A DNA stretch of 12,764 bases from an archaeon (GCA_024409165.1 JAKSUE010000011.1:1-12764), one strand, 5' to 3'. Shown: positions 1 through 7,923, numbered from the stretch's first letter. Notes: generated by a model not told the origin, from the sequence alone. A program made the numbers and translations.

Positions 1-7
1 TATTTGT

Positions 8-26
8 AAAATTCTTAGAATTTTTT
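8..26 (+). terminator. Hairpin plus T-run ending an upstream gene
   Basis: A perfect 7-bp inverted repeat (AAAATTC at 8-14, GAATTTT at 18-24) with a 3-nt loop runs into six T (21-26). This is the form of an intrinsic-type terminator for a plus-strand gene lying left of the window. The stem is almost pure A/T, so the T-run is probably the stronger signal. Confidence 0.5.
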
Positions 27-46
27 AAGATTGTAATTGATAAAAT

Positions 47-60
47 CGAAAATATTAAAT
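47..60 (+). promoter_or_regulatory. Candidate BRE/TATA element of topA
   Basis: CGAAAATATTAAAT resembles an archaeal BRE followed by a TATA element. It would place a transcription start near 75-85 and give topA a leader of about 70 nt. Four tandem TTAA units follow at 94-109. In DNA this A/T-rich, TATA-like words occur often by chance, so the assignment is weak. Confidence 0.25.
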
Positions 61-149
61 ATGTTATTGATTAAATCTTATTTTTACTTAATTTTAATTA
101 ATTAATTAATTTTGTTAACTTGTATTTTTATTTATTTAAAGTGATTCGC

Positions 150-2327
150 ATGCATGAAATTATTATATCAGAAAAACCTAAAGCTGCAGAGAAGATAGCT
201 AAGGCTTTATCTTCTAAGGTTCAGCAGAAGAAAGTAGGTAAGGTTAAATATTGGGAATTTGAGGAAGATGGTAAGACAACTACTGTTGTATCTGCTGTTG
301 GTCATTTATATGGTTTAGCAGCTTTAGATAAGTTTGCTAAGTATAAATTTGATATTGATTGGTTCCCTGCTTATGAGATTAATAAGAGTAATGCTTATGT
401 TAGAGATTATGTTACTGCAATTAAGAAGCTTTCTAGAGGTGCAGATAAATTTGTTCATGCTTGCGATTATGATATAGAAGGTACTTTAATTGGATATCAT
501 GCTTTGAAATATGCTTGTGGTAATAATGCAGAAGCTAAAGCTACAAGGATGAAATTTTCAACTTTAACTAAGACAGATATTAAAAATGCTTATGATAATA
601 TGATTGATATTGATTATCATCAAGTAGATAGTGGTATTGCTCGTCACTTTTTAGATTATTATTATGGTATTAATATTTCAGCTGCTTTAGGAAGAGCAGT
701 TAGATCTGCTAAAGGAAGAAGAATTAGTTTATCTGCAGGTCGTGTTCAGACTCCTGCATTATCTATGTTAGTAGATAGGGAAAAAGAGATTAAGGCTTTT
801 GTTCCTGAACCTTATTGGATGATTAAAGCTAAATCTGATCATGATATTATTGCAGATCATACTGATGGTAAAATATTTGATAAAGAGCATGCTGAAGCTA
901 TTTTTGAAAATTGTCAAGGTGCAGATGCAACTGTAACTGATGTTAATGTTTCTGAAACTATAAGAAAACCACCAATACCATTTAATTTAGGCGGTCTTCA
1001 AGCTGAAGCACATAATGCTTTTGGATTTTCACCTAAAAGAACTCAAGTAGCTGCTCAAAACTTATATACTGGGGGATATACTTCTTATCCTCGTACCTCA
1101 TCTCAAAAACTTCCTGAATCTTTAAATCTTAAAAGTATATTATTATCTTTATCTAAAGATGCAGAGTTTAAAAAGCATATTGTTAAATTACCTAAGAATT
1201 TAAAACCAAATGAAGGTAAAAAAGAAGATGCTGCACACCCTGCTATTCACCCAACTGGTGTTTTACCAGGTAAATTAGATGCTGATGAACAAAAGATTTA
1301 TGAATTAATTGTTTATAGATTTATCAGTTGTTTTGGAGAAGATTCTAAATTAGAAACAATGAAAACTAATTTAAATGTAGGAAAAGAAGAATTTGAGTTT
1401 AAAAGAAAAAGAGTTTCTTACATGGGTTGGTTAGAACATTATAAACAATTTAAAAAAGTTGAAGCTGATGAATTCCCTCCAATTAAAAAAGGAGATACTC
1501 TTAAAATTCATGAAATTTTATCTGAAGAAAAAGAAACTAAACCTCCTGCAAGATATAATGAAGCATCTCTTATTAAAGAATTAGAAAAAAGAGAATTAGG
1601 TACTAAAGCTACTCGTGCAGACATTATTGCTAAATTATATGACCGTAAATATATCACTGGTAAGAAAAAAATTGAAGTTAATAAATTAGGTGAAGATATT
1701 ATTGACACTCTTAAAGAATACTGTTCAAATATTACCAGTGAAGAATTAACAAGAGATCTTGAAAAAGATATTGAAGCAATTTCTCAAAATAAAATTAGTA
1801 AAGATGAAATTATTAAAAAAGGTGAAGCAGAAGTTAGAGTAATCCTTGCTGATATTGAGAAAAATGAAACAGCTATTGGTACTAAAATATATGTTTCCTC
1901 CGAAGAAGCTGATGTAATTGGAGACTGTGCTTGTGGTGGAAAATTAGTTAAAAGAACCTCAAGAAAAAATAAAAGCAGTTTCATTGGTTGTTCAAGATTC
2001 CCAGACTGTAGAACTCTCTATCCACTTCCAAAAGGAGCTAATATCTTAAAGAAAAAATGTCCTGATTGTGGATTACCAATGATTTCATATGGTAAACCAA
2101 GACAACAATCCTGTCTTGACCCTAACTGTGGTAAACAAGTAAGTAGAAGACAAGCTCCTGAAGTCGTAGGTAAATGTCCTGAATGTGGCAGAGACCTTTT
2201 AAAACGTTCTGGAAGATACGGTGAATTCGTAGGATGTTCTGGATTCCCTAACTGTAAATTCACAACTTCTATGGATAAACTAAATGAATTAAATAAAAAA
2301 GAAAAAGAAATTCCTAATAAAAACTAA
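150..2327 (+). CDS. topA: DNA topoisomerase I (type IA, archaeal)
   Basis: Relaxes negatively supercoiled DNA by single-strand passage through a 5'-phosphotyrosine intermediate. The 725-aa product opens with a TOPRIM domain: Glu8 in the ISEKPKAAE segment and the acidic triad D106-Y-D108-I-E110. The catalytic tyrosine is Y313 in SYPRTSS, the usual archaeal form of the motif. The C-terminus has three Cys4 zinc ribbons (about residues 590-630, 640-665 and 675-710) typical of zf-C4_Topoisom domains. I chose ATG 150 because a GTGATT ribosome binding site (141-146) lies just upstream and the protein then begins at the conserved MHEIIISEKPK. A TTG at 120 would add ten non-conserved residues. Lysine codons shift from mixed AAG/AAA at the 5' end to almost only AAA at the 3' end. 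Family and function are secure. Confidence 0.97.
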   Translation: MHEIIISEKPKAAEKIAKALSSKVQQKKVGKVKYWEFEEDGKTTTVVSAVGHLYGLAALDKFAKYKFDIDWFPAYEINKSNAYVRDYVTAIKKLSRGADKFVHACDYDIEGTLIGYHALKYACGNNAEAKATRMKFSTLTKTDIKNAYDNMIDIDYHQVDSGIARHFLDYYYGINISAALGRAVRSAKGRRISLSAGRVQTPALSMLVDREKEIKAFVPEPYWMIKAKSDHDIIADHTDGKIFDKEHAEAIFENCQGADATVTDVNVSETIRKPPIPFNLGGLQAEAHNAFGFSPKRTQVAAQNLYTGGYTSYPRTSSQKLPESLNLKSILLSLSKDAEFKKHIVKLPKNLKPNEGKKEDAAHPAIHPTGVLPGKLDADEQKIYELIVYRFISCFGEDSKLETMKTNLNVGKEEFEFKRKRVSYMGWLEHYKQFKKVEADEFPPIKKGDTLKIHEILSEEKETKPPARYNEASLIKELEKRELGTKATRADIIAKLYDRKYITGKKKIEVNKLGEDIIDTLKEYCSNITSEELTRDLEKDIEAISQNKISKDEIIKKGEAEVRVILADIEKNETAIGTKIYVSSEEADVIGDCACGGKLVKRTSRKNKSSFIGCSRFPDCRTLYPLPKGANILKKKCPDCGLPMISYGKPRQQSCLDPNCGKQVSRRQAPEVVGKCPECGRDLLKRSGRYGEFVGCSGFPNCKFTTSMDKLNELNKKEKEIPNKN

Positions 2328-2344
2328 TTCCTCAGTAATCTTAA

Positions 2345-2360
2345 TCTTTTTTCTTTTTTT
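2345..2360 (+). terminator. T-rich terminator after topA
   Basis: A tract of nearly uninterrupted T starts about 17 nt after the topA stop codon. No convincing stem precedes it. U-tracts alone can end transcription in archaea, so it is the probable topA terminator. Confidence 0.45.
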
Positions 2361-2454
2361 ATAATTATTACCCCATTTTTAACTTATTTTATAATATTTT
2401 TTCGATAATTTTATAAACTTTTAATTATATAATTATATTATTATTAAATAAAGT

Positions 2455-2474
2455 ATAGATAAGATGCTATCTAT
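2455..2474. repeat. 7-bp inverted repeat upstream of aglB
   Basis: ATAGATA (2455-2461) and TATCTAT (2468-2474) are perfect reverse complements around the 6-nt loop AGATGC. It could be an operator or an RNA hairpin near the start of the aglB transcript. The same two arms occur in the palindrome after the prefoldin gene at 12674-12692. Confidence 0.4.
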
Positions 2475-2540
2475 TAACTTTTTAAGAATAAATCATGAAT
2501 AGTATGGTATTGATATGGGTTAATTAATTAATAATAAAAT

Positions 2541-2566
2541 TTAAATAATGATTTTAAATAATGATT
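2541..2566. repeat. Perfect 13-nt tandem repeat, two copies
   Basis: TTAAATAATGATT occurs twice head to tail (2541-2553 and 2554-2566) without a mismatch, about 85 nt before the aglB start codon. It could be a slippage duplication or a paired protein-binding site. Confidence 0.6.
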
Positions 2567-2641
2567 AATTGCCTTATTAAAGACTTATCTATTTATTTTT
2601 ACTGTTTAATAATTAATTATGTAATAAATTAAAATGTACTC

Positions 2642-2645
2642 GAGG
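2642..2645 (+). promoter_or_regulatory. Ribosome binding site deciding the aglB start
   Basis: GAGG lies 6 nt before ATG 2652. The in-frame ATG at 2634 lies upstream of this site and has no purine-rich sequence of its own in its A/T-rich upstream stretch. This favours 2652 as the start. Confidence 0.7.
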
Positions 2646-2651
2646 CGTTTT

Positions 2652-5309
2652 ATGGTTAGTCAAAAAGGAAAAACAATATTAAAATCTGTGATCATTTTAT
2701 TAGTATTGTTTACTATTGTATTTGCTTTTAGGGCTCACGCTGCAGATTTGGCTATGTTTCCAGATGATGCAAAAGCGGAGTATGTAGATGCAAATGGTCT
2801 TCCTTATTTCTCTGAGATGGACTCATATTTTAACTTAAGGATGACTGAAAATTATATGGATCATGGATATTTCGGTGATAAACTGGTTAATGGTTCTGGA
2901 TGGGATATGCATTCATACTATCCATCTGGACGTGAAGTTGGTAGTTACCAACCAATGATTGCTTATGTAACTATTGCTTTGTATAATTTCTTCAATTTGT
3001 TTACTTCAATGTCTATTACTGAAGTTGCATTTTGGACTGGTGCACTTATAGCTTCATTTGCTGTAATTCCAACTTATATTTTTGTTAGAAGACTTACTAA
3101 TGATTATGGTGCTATAGCTGCTTCTTTACTTGTAGGTTTAGGTCCAAACTATTTTGCCCACACTTTTGCAGGATTTTTCGATACAGATATGTTCAATGTA
3201 ACTTTACCTTTATTCTTTATCCTATTCTTTATAGAGTGTGTTAGAAGTAAAAAGTTATCTCATAAAATCATATTTGGTTTACTTTCTATTGCTTCAATTG
3301 GAGTTTATGGATTATCTTGGACTGGGTTCATGTTTTATCCAGCAGTCTTAGTATTAGTAATGATTGCATTCTATTTATTAGCTTACATATTCAAAGTTAA
3401 AGTTATTGAATCACCTAAATCTTATTCAAATAAATTAGAATGGTTAATTAATCAAAGAGAGTTATTCTCTATAGTATTTGTAATAGTTGTTGGAATTATA
3501 GGTATGCTTCTTATTATGGGTCCTGATAGACTCTTTGGAGGTATTACTTCTCTTATGGGAACTGTTTCCCTTCAAGCTACTGCTGCTAGTGTTTGGCCTA
3601 ATGTACTTGTTTCTGTTGCAGAGATGCAAATTCCTAATGTTTTAGCAGGTGGACTTGCTGGTGCATTCTTAGCTAACTCTGGTGGTGTTGTTAACGGTAT
3701 TGGTGGTATTGTTGTTTTATTCGGTGCTATCTTTGTATTATATGTCTTTGCTCAAAAAGTATGGAATTTAAGAAAAGCTCCAACAACTCAAAATAAAAAA
3801 CCACATAAAAGTCAACGTAAAGCTGCAGCTCGTAGAAAAGAAGAAAATATGTACCGTGTATCTCTTAAAAATATCGGTTCATTTGGTTCTAATAATGAAA
3901 TTTATAGTGATAGACGTACTCTCTTATTATACTTCTCCTTATTCTTTGTATGGGTTATTGCTTGTTTAATTGCAGTAAGTCAAGGTACAAGGTTTATTCA
4001 GGCATTAGTTATCCCATTAGGTCTCTTAGGAGGAATATTTGTAGGATTTGTTGTAGATTATGTTAAATCCAATGTTAAAGATACAAAAGTTTTACTTGGT
4101 ATTGCAATTATATGTTCTGCACTTATTGCATTCCCTATTACTCAATTATATGACTTTATTGCACCTAATGCTATAATAATTGGTTTAGCATTATTCATTA
4201 TTCTTGCAGTTGTTTCTGTAATTGTTATTTATGGATTTAAATCTATTAGAGATGCAGATATTTCAGTTAAAAAACTTTTAGTTGTTATTTTAATTACAAT
4301 AGCATTAGTATCTCCTACTGTTTGTGGAGCATACCAAACTGCTGAAACTGTTGTTCCAAGTACTAGTGACCCAATGTATAATTCATTAACATATATTAAA
4401 GCACACACCGCTGAAGATGCTGTAATTGTATCCTGGTGGGACTTTGGTTACCTATTCGAAATTGCTGCTGACCGTCCAACAAGTTTCGACGGTGGTTCAC
4501 AATCTGGGGACCGTGCATTCTGGGTAGGTAGATCACTAACTACTTCTGATTTCGCTTTATCTAAAGGTATTTTACAAATGTTAGCTACTACAGGTAGTAA
4601 TGCATCTGATAGATTAGCAGAATATACTGGTAGTAATGCTACTGCGGTTGAAGCTTTACTTAAAGTTCTCCCAATGGATGCAGCTAATGCTAAATCTACT
4701 TTAATGAAAGATTATAAATTATCTGAAGCACAAGCAAACAGTGTTGTATCTCAATCACACCCAGCACATCCAAATAAAGTAGAATTTATTTTAAGTTCTG
4801 ATATGATTCAAAAAGCTGGTTGGTGGAGTTACTTCGGTTCTTGGGACTTTGATAATTTAGAAAGTACTAATTACCAATATTATGTATCTACTGAAGCTGT
4901 TAATGTACCTGCTCACTCTAAAGGTGTTACTACCTTATTAAGTGAAAATGGTATTGATTTCAATGTAGTTATTGATCGTTCTAATAATCAAACTACTGGT
5001 CAAACTCAAGCTGTATTTACTAGTAATGGTTCTGAAATTGATCTTAATGGTACTAAATACAACCCACTTGAAGCAAAATCTGTTCTTGTTATTGAAGATG
5101 GTTACTTAGTTAACAATCAAACCCTTAACAAAGATGGAAACTACACATTATACCTCATGGGTTATGGCGGTTCCTACACTGCTATATTAATGGATAATGT
5201 ACTTGAAAATTCAGTATTCACTAGATTATACTTATTAGGTGGAGCTGGACAAGATACATTTAAATTAGACCATATGGATAATGGTGTTGCTGTCTGGACA
5301 ATTGCTTAG
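2652..5309 (+). CDS. aglB: Oligosaccharyltransferase AglB (STT3 family)
   Basis: Transfers a glycan from a dolichol-type lipid carrier to Asn in N-X-S/T sequons of exported proteins. It is a multi-pass membrane enzyme with its active site outside the cytoplasm. The 885-aa product has an N-terminal membrane segment (about residues 9-27), many further hydrophobic helices and a soluble C-terminal domain. Family motifs are present: Asp57 in the first external loop, D177-T-D179 (the DxD motif), SVAE with Glu324, W595-W-D-F-G599 (the sequon-binding WWDYG motif, here with Phe) and a DMIQK motif at 717-721. A Lys/Arg-rich stretch between helices, about residues 365-395, is probably a cytoplasmic loop. 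The C-terminal domain carries seven sequons of its own (N650, N662, N779, N792, N799, N822, N830). It appears to be transcribed alone, with its own terminator. The pilin, adhesin or cell-wall protein substrates cannot be seen here. Confidence 0.96.
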   Translation: MVSQKGKTILKSVIILLVLFTIVFAFRAHAADLAMFPDDAKAEYVDANGLPYFSEMDSYFNLRMTENYMDHGYFGDKLVNGSGWDMHSYYPSGREVGSYQPMIAYVTIALYNFFNLFTSMSITEVAFWTGALIASFAVIPTYIFVRRLTNDYGAIAASLLVGLGPNYFAHTFAGFFDTDMFNVTLPLFFILFFIECVRSKKLSHKIIFGLLSIASIGVYGLSWTGFMFYPAVLVLVMIAFYLLAYIFKVKVIESPKSYSNKLEWLINQRELFSIVFVIVVGIIGMLLIMGPDRLFGGITSLMGTVSLQATAASVWPNVLVSVAEMQIPNVLAGGLAGAFLANSGGVVNGIGGIVVLFGAIFVLYVFAQKVWNLRKAPTTQNKKPHKSQRKAAARRKEENMYRVSLKNIGSFGSNNEIYSDRRTLLLYFSLFFVWVIACLIAVSQGTRFIQALVIPLGLLGGIFVGFVVDYVKSNVKDTKVLLGIAIICSALIAFPITQLYDFIAPNAIIIGLALFIILAVVSVIVIYGFKSIRDADISVKKLLVVILITIALVSPTVCGAYQTAETVVPSTSDPMYNSLTYIKAHTAEDAVIVSWWDFGYLFEIAADRPTSFDGGSQSGDRAFWVGRSLTTSDFALSKGILQMLATTGSNASDRLAEYTGSNATAVEALLKVLPMDAANAKSTLMKDYKLSEAQANSVVSQSHPAHPNKVEFILSSDMIQKAGWWSYFGSWDFDNLESTNYQYYVSTEAVNVPAHSKGVTTLLSENGIDFNVVIDRSNNQTTGQTQAVFTSNGSEIDLNGTKYNPLEAKSVLVIEDGYLVNNQTLNKDGNYTLYLMGYGGSYTAILMDNVLENSVFTRLYLLGGAGQDTFKLDHMDNGVAVWTIA

Positions 5310-5330
5310 TAATTCGATTTTAGAATTACT
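5308..5330 (+). other. Hairpin overlapping the aglB stop codon
   Basis: AGTAATTC (5308-5315) pairs perfectly with GAATTACT (5323-5330) around a 7-nt loop. The 5' arm begins with the last two bases of the TAG stop codon. No T-run follows directly, so it is more likely a 3'-end stability or processing element than a terminator. Confidence 0.45.
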
Positions 5331-5377
5331 GTTGTCAAGTGATAGTGTTGTTAAGTAATATTGTTGTTAGTACTATT
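5330..5377. repeat. Three imperfect 16-nt tandem repeats after aglB
   Basis: The units are TGTTGTCAAGTGATAG (5330-5345), TGTTGTTAAGTAATAT (5346-5361) and TGTTGTTAGTACTATT (5362-5377). The first two match at 13 of 16 positions. The third aligns well with the second if one base is deleted. They lie in the untranslated 3' part of the aglB transcript, between two hairpins. Confidence 0.55.
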
Positions 5378-5392
5378 GTAAAATTAAATTAT

Positions 5393-5439
5393 AAGTAGAA
5401 TTTTATTCTACTTTCTTTTTTTATTTTTTATTATTTTTT
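5393..5439 (+). terminator. Intrinsic-type terminator of aglB
   Basis: AAGTAGAA (5393-5400) and TTCTACTT (5406-5413) form a perfect 8-bp stem with loop TTTTA, followed at once by long T-runs up to 5439. It is the clearest terminator in the window apart from the one at 12674. Confidence 0.75.
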
Positions 5440-5518
5440 AGGCATGCTTATTTTTTTATTTTCTAAATTACATTTATTTATTAAATTATACAATTTAATC
5501 ACTAATTTTACCATAGTG

Positions 5519-5526
5519 TTTATATG
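5519..5526 (+). promoter_or_regulatory. Candidate TATA box of the DRG GTPase gene
   Basis: TTTATATG lies about 120 nt before the start codon and would give a leader of roughly 95 nt. No distinct BRE is visible. Several other TATA-like words exist nearby, so the choice is tentative. Confidence 0.25.
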
Positions 5527-5645
5527 TTTTAAATACAAATAGTTATATTATAATGTAATATTATATGATATTATACTAATGTATTAATTTAATTGATTAT
5601 ACAATATACAAAATTATTATTCTGATTTATATAATTGGTGGTTTT

Positions 5646-6740
5646 GTGGGAATTGAAGAAAAAATAAAAGAGATTGAAGAAGAAATTAAAAAAACTCCTT
5701 ATAATAAAGCTACCTCTCACCATATTGGTAAATTAAAAGCTAAAATATCTCAGCTTAAAGAAGAACAGATTAAAAGAAGTAGTGGTGGAACTAAAGGTGA
5801 AGGTTTCCATATTAAAAAGAGTGGAGATGCTACTGCTGTTCTTGTGGGTTTCCCTTCTGTAGGTAAATCTACTTTACTTAATGAACTTACTAATGCTGAA
5901 AGTAAAGTTGGAGCTTATCAATTTACTACTTTAGATATTATTCCAGGTATTATGGAATATAATAATGCTCAAATTCAGATTTTTGATGTTCCAGGTATTA
6001 TTACAGGAGCTGCTGGAGGTAAAGGTAGAGGTAAGGAGATTTTATCTGTTGCAAGAACTGCAGATTTAATTATTATTGTATTAGATACTCTTAATCCTCA
6101 ACATTTAGATGTTATTTTAAGAGAACTTAGAAATGTTGGTGTTAGACCTAATGAGAAAAAACCTGATGTTAAAATCAAAAAAACACGTAAAGGTGGAGTA
6201 AATGTCTCATCAACTGTACCTCTTACATATTTAGATGAAAAAATTATTAGATCTATTATCAATGAATATGGAATCCATAATGCTGATATTTTATTTAGAG
6301 ATGATGTAACTATGGATCAATTTATTGATGTTATTGAAGCTAATAAATCCTATGTTCCAATGATGATTCTCTTAAATAAAGTTGATTTAGTTGACGAAGC
6401 TTACTTAGAAGAACTTAAAAAATATATTCCTGAATTCATTCCAATTTCTGCTGATAAAAAAATGAATATTGATGAACTCAAAGAAACCATCTATAATAAT
6501 CTTGACCTTGTAAGAGTTTATCTCAAACCACAAGGTAGACATGCAGATATGGAAGATCCTCTTGTTATTACTAAAGGTTCTACTGTTATTGATGTTTGTG
6601 GTAAACTCCACAGAGAATTCGTTAAAAACTTCAGACATGCAAAAATCTGGGGAACCTCAGTTAAATTCCCAGGTCAAAAAGTAGGTCCCGACCACGTTTT
6701 AGACGATCAAGATATTTTAAGAATTATTTTAAAGAAATAA
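5646..6740 (+). CDS. DRG/Rbg-type GTP-binding protein (Obg superfamily)
   Basis: Translation-associated GTPase of the developmentally-regulated-GTP-binding (DRG) family. In eukaryotes the family associates with ribosomes; the archaeal role is inferred from that. The 364-aa protein starts with a charged coiled-coil-like N-terminus (about 1-45). The G domain follows: G1 GFPSVGKS at 68-75, a G2 region with FTTLDIIPG, G3 DVPG at 114-117, G4 NKVD at 244-247 and G5 PISADK. Residues from about 290 to the end form a TGS domain (KPQGRHADMEDPLVI onward). The insertion between G3 and G4 is typical of the family. The start is a GTG at 5646 with GGTGG (5637-5641) four nt upstream. The adenylate-kinase-like gene follows after 40 nt with no obvious terminator, so the two may be co-transcribed. 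Confidence 0.95.
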   Translation: MGIEEKIKEIEEEIKKTPYNKATSHHIGKLKAKISQLKEEQIKRSSGGTKGEGFHIKKSGDATAVLVGFPSVGKSTLLNELTNAESKVGAYQFTTLDIIPGIMEYNNAQIQIFDVPGIITGAAGGKGRGKEILSVARTADLIIIVLDTLNPQHLDVILRELRNVGVRPNEKKPDVKIKKTRKGGVNVSSTVPLTYLDEKIIRSIINEYGIHNADILFRDDVTMDQFIDVIEANKSYVPMMILLNKVDLVDEAYLEELKKYIPEFIPISADKKMNIDELKETIYNNLDLVRVYLKPQGRHADMEDPLVITKGSTVIDVCGKLHREFVKNFRHAKIWGTSVKFPGQKVGPDHVLDDQDILRIILKK

Positions 6741-6780
6741 TATTATCTACTGTACTTATATTCAAAATAAGTGATTTATC

Positions 6781-7368
6781 ATGTCTTTAAAAAACAAAAT
6801 TATTTTTATATCTGGAACTCCATGTACTGGTAAAACCACATTAGCAACAGAACTTGCAAATAAATTAACAAATGATGGATTTAACTGTAAATTTATCAAA
6901 ATTAATGATTTTGCAATAGCTAATGATTTTGTTGATGGAGAAGATCCAGATAAATTTTATAAAATTATTAATATTGAAAAATTAGATAAAGGTCTTAATG
7001 AAGAATTAGATGCTTTTTTTAAAGAACCTAAAGATGACAAAATAGCTATTGTTGAAGGTCATTTATCTCATCTTTGTCATGGTGCAGATAAAATGATTGT
7101 TCTTCGTTTAAACCCTAATGTCCTTAAAGAGCGTTTAGATGCTCGTAATTATACAGAATCTAAAGTTTATGAAAATTGTGAAGCTGAGGCATTAGCTGTT
7201 TGTTCTGCTGAAGCTTATGAATTTTATGGTGAGGATGTTAGTGAAATAGACTGTGGTGATAAGTCTATTGACGATTTAGTAGCTATTTGTTTAGATATTA
7301 TTAATGGTAGTGAAGAATATCCTATTGGATATATTGATTTTATGGATTGGATTTTAAGTAATCAATGA
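6781..7368 (+). CDS. Putative adenylate kinase, AK6/Fap7 family
   Basis: P-loop nucleotide kinase/ATPase resembling AK6 (hCINAP/Fap7). In eukaryotes that family binds uS11 and acts in late small-subunit maturation, and archaeal members are related. The 195-aa product has the P-loop GTPCTGKT at residues 12-19, with Cys where many members have Gly. A VEGHLSHLC segment sits at the Walker B position, followed by LRLNPNVLKERLDARNYTESKVYENCEAE in split form: a core RLNP motif and a lid-like RNY segment. About 20 C-terminal residues, from YPIGYIDFMDWIL, extend beyond the core fold. The start is ATG 6781 with GTGATT at 6771-6776. It follows the DRG GTPase by 40 nt, and both genes point to ribosome biogenesis. 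Whether it acts mainly as an AMP kinase or as an ATPase cannot be read from sequence. Confidence 0.85.
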   Translation: MSLKNKIIFISGTPCTGKTTLATELANKLTNDGFNCKFIKINDFAIANDFVDGEDPDKFYKIINIEKLDKGLNEELDAFFKEPKDDKIAIVEGHLSHLCHGADKMIVLRLNPNVLKERLDARNYTESKVYENCEAEALAVCSAEAYEFYGEDVSEIDCGDKSIDDLVAICLDIINGSEEYPIGYIDFMDWILSNQ

Positions 7369-7443
7369 ATAATCATAAATAATTAATAATATCCATGATT
7401 TTCACTAATTAATTTATTGATTAAATTTTACCTATCGAAATAT
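7369..7443. other. Convergent spacer, possible shared terminator
   Basis: The 75 nt between the converging kinase and acetyltransferase genes are A/T-rich. The only dyad seen is AATTTA (7411-7416) with TAAATT (7422-7427). It could form a weak hairpin for transcripts in either direction. No long T-run is present on either strand, so the 3' ends may overlap. Confidence 0.3.
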
Positions 7444-7923
7444 TTAATCTTCGGCTAATTTTTTTAATGCTTCTCCACTTAACCTATAGATTGTCCACTC
7501 GTCCATTGGTTTTGCTCCAAGTGATGTGTAAAATTGTATACTTGGTTCGTTCCAATCTAGACAAACCCATTCAAATCTAGCACAATCTCTATCAATTGCA
7601 ATTTTTGCTAATTTTTTTAAGGTTGCTTTACCATATCCTTTGTGTCTGTATTCTTCTTTAATGAAGATATCTTCGAGATAGAGACCTGGTTTTCCTGTGA
7701 ATGTTGAGAAATTATGGAAAAATAGTGCAAATCCTACTTCTTTATTGTCTTCTTGGATGAATAATACTTCTGCTGTTTTAGTTTCAAAGACTCCTTTTTT
7801 AATTAAATCAACAGTTGCATCTACTTCATCTAACATATTTTCATATTTTGCAATTTCTTTAATAAAATATAAGATTAATTCACTATCTTTTTCTTCTGCA
7901 TATCTAAAGGATAATTCTGCCAT
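7444..7923 (-). CDS. GNAT family N-acetyltransferase, SSAT-like
   Basis: Acetyl-CoA-dependent N-acetyltransferase. The 159-aa product covers one complete GNAT fold. Motif A is present as YLEDIFIKEEYRHKGYG, with the CoA pyrophosphate loop R93-H-K-G-Y-G98. The C-terminal part, WNEPSIQFYTSLGA with Tyr132 as probable general acid, followed by EWTIYRLSGEALKKLA, resembles diamine/thialysine acetyltransferases (SSAT family). A small amine or amino-acid side chain is therefore a likely substrate, but the true one is unknown. The start is supported by TGAGATGA (complement of 7929-7936) upstream of the ATG. The gene stands alone on the minus strand, converging on the kinase and diverging from the RNase P cluster. 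Confidence 0.9.
   Translation of the reverse strand: MAELSFRYAEEKDSELILYFIKEIAKYENMLDEVDATVDLIKKGVFETKTAEVLFIQEDNKEVGFALFFHNFSTFTGKPGLYLEDIFIKEEYRHKGYGKATLKKLAKIAIDRDCARFEWVCLDWNEPSIQFYTSLGAKPMDEWTIYRLSGEALKKLAED

Larger units (their letters stand above)
2328..2651. other. topA-aglB spacer, no gene
   Basis: This 324-nt gap is almost pure A/T and has no ORF with coding character on either strand. It holds the T-rich topA terminator, TATA-like words around 2418-2445 (a palindromic ATTATATAAT), a 7-bp inverted repeat at 2455-2474, a perfect 13-nt tandem duplication at 2541-2566 and the aglB ribosome binding site. If the TATA-like words near 2430-2440 are the promoter, the aglB leader would be nearly 200 nt long and begin about at the inverted repeat. 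That is inference. Confidence 0.5.
5310..5645. other. aglB-GTPase spacer, no gene
   Basis: The 336-nt gap has no ORF with coding character. Its first 130 nt contain the aglB 3' hairpin, the 16-nt repeats and the terminator. The rest is A/T-rich and must hold the promoter of the downstream GTPase gene. The best TATA candidate is TTTATATG at 5519-5526, which would start the RNA near 5550. Around 5535-5580 there are overlapping A/T palindromes that could also be TATA elements. The ribosome binding site GGTGG is at 5637-5641. Confidence 0.45.

Noticed and set aside
94..109. Four tandem TTAA units as a regulatory element
   Set aside because: Similar TTAATTAA words occur in several spacers (for example near 2520, 7405 and 7935), as expected in this base composition.
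120..149. N-terminal extension of topA from a TTG at 120
   Set aside because: It adds ten non-conserved residues and would bury the GTGATT ribosome binding site inside the gene. ATG 150 gives the conserved start.
2018..2263. 81-codon minus-strand frame opposite the topA zinc ribbons
   Set aside because: It is antisense to conserved zinc-ribbon coding sequence and has no ribosome binding site or recognisable domain.
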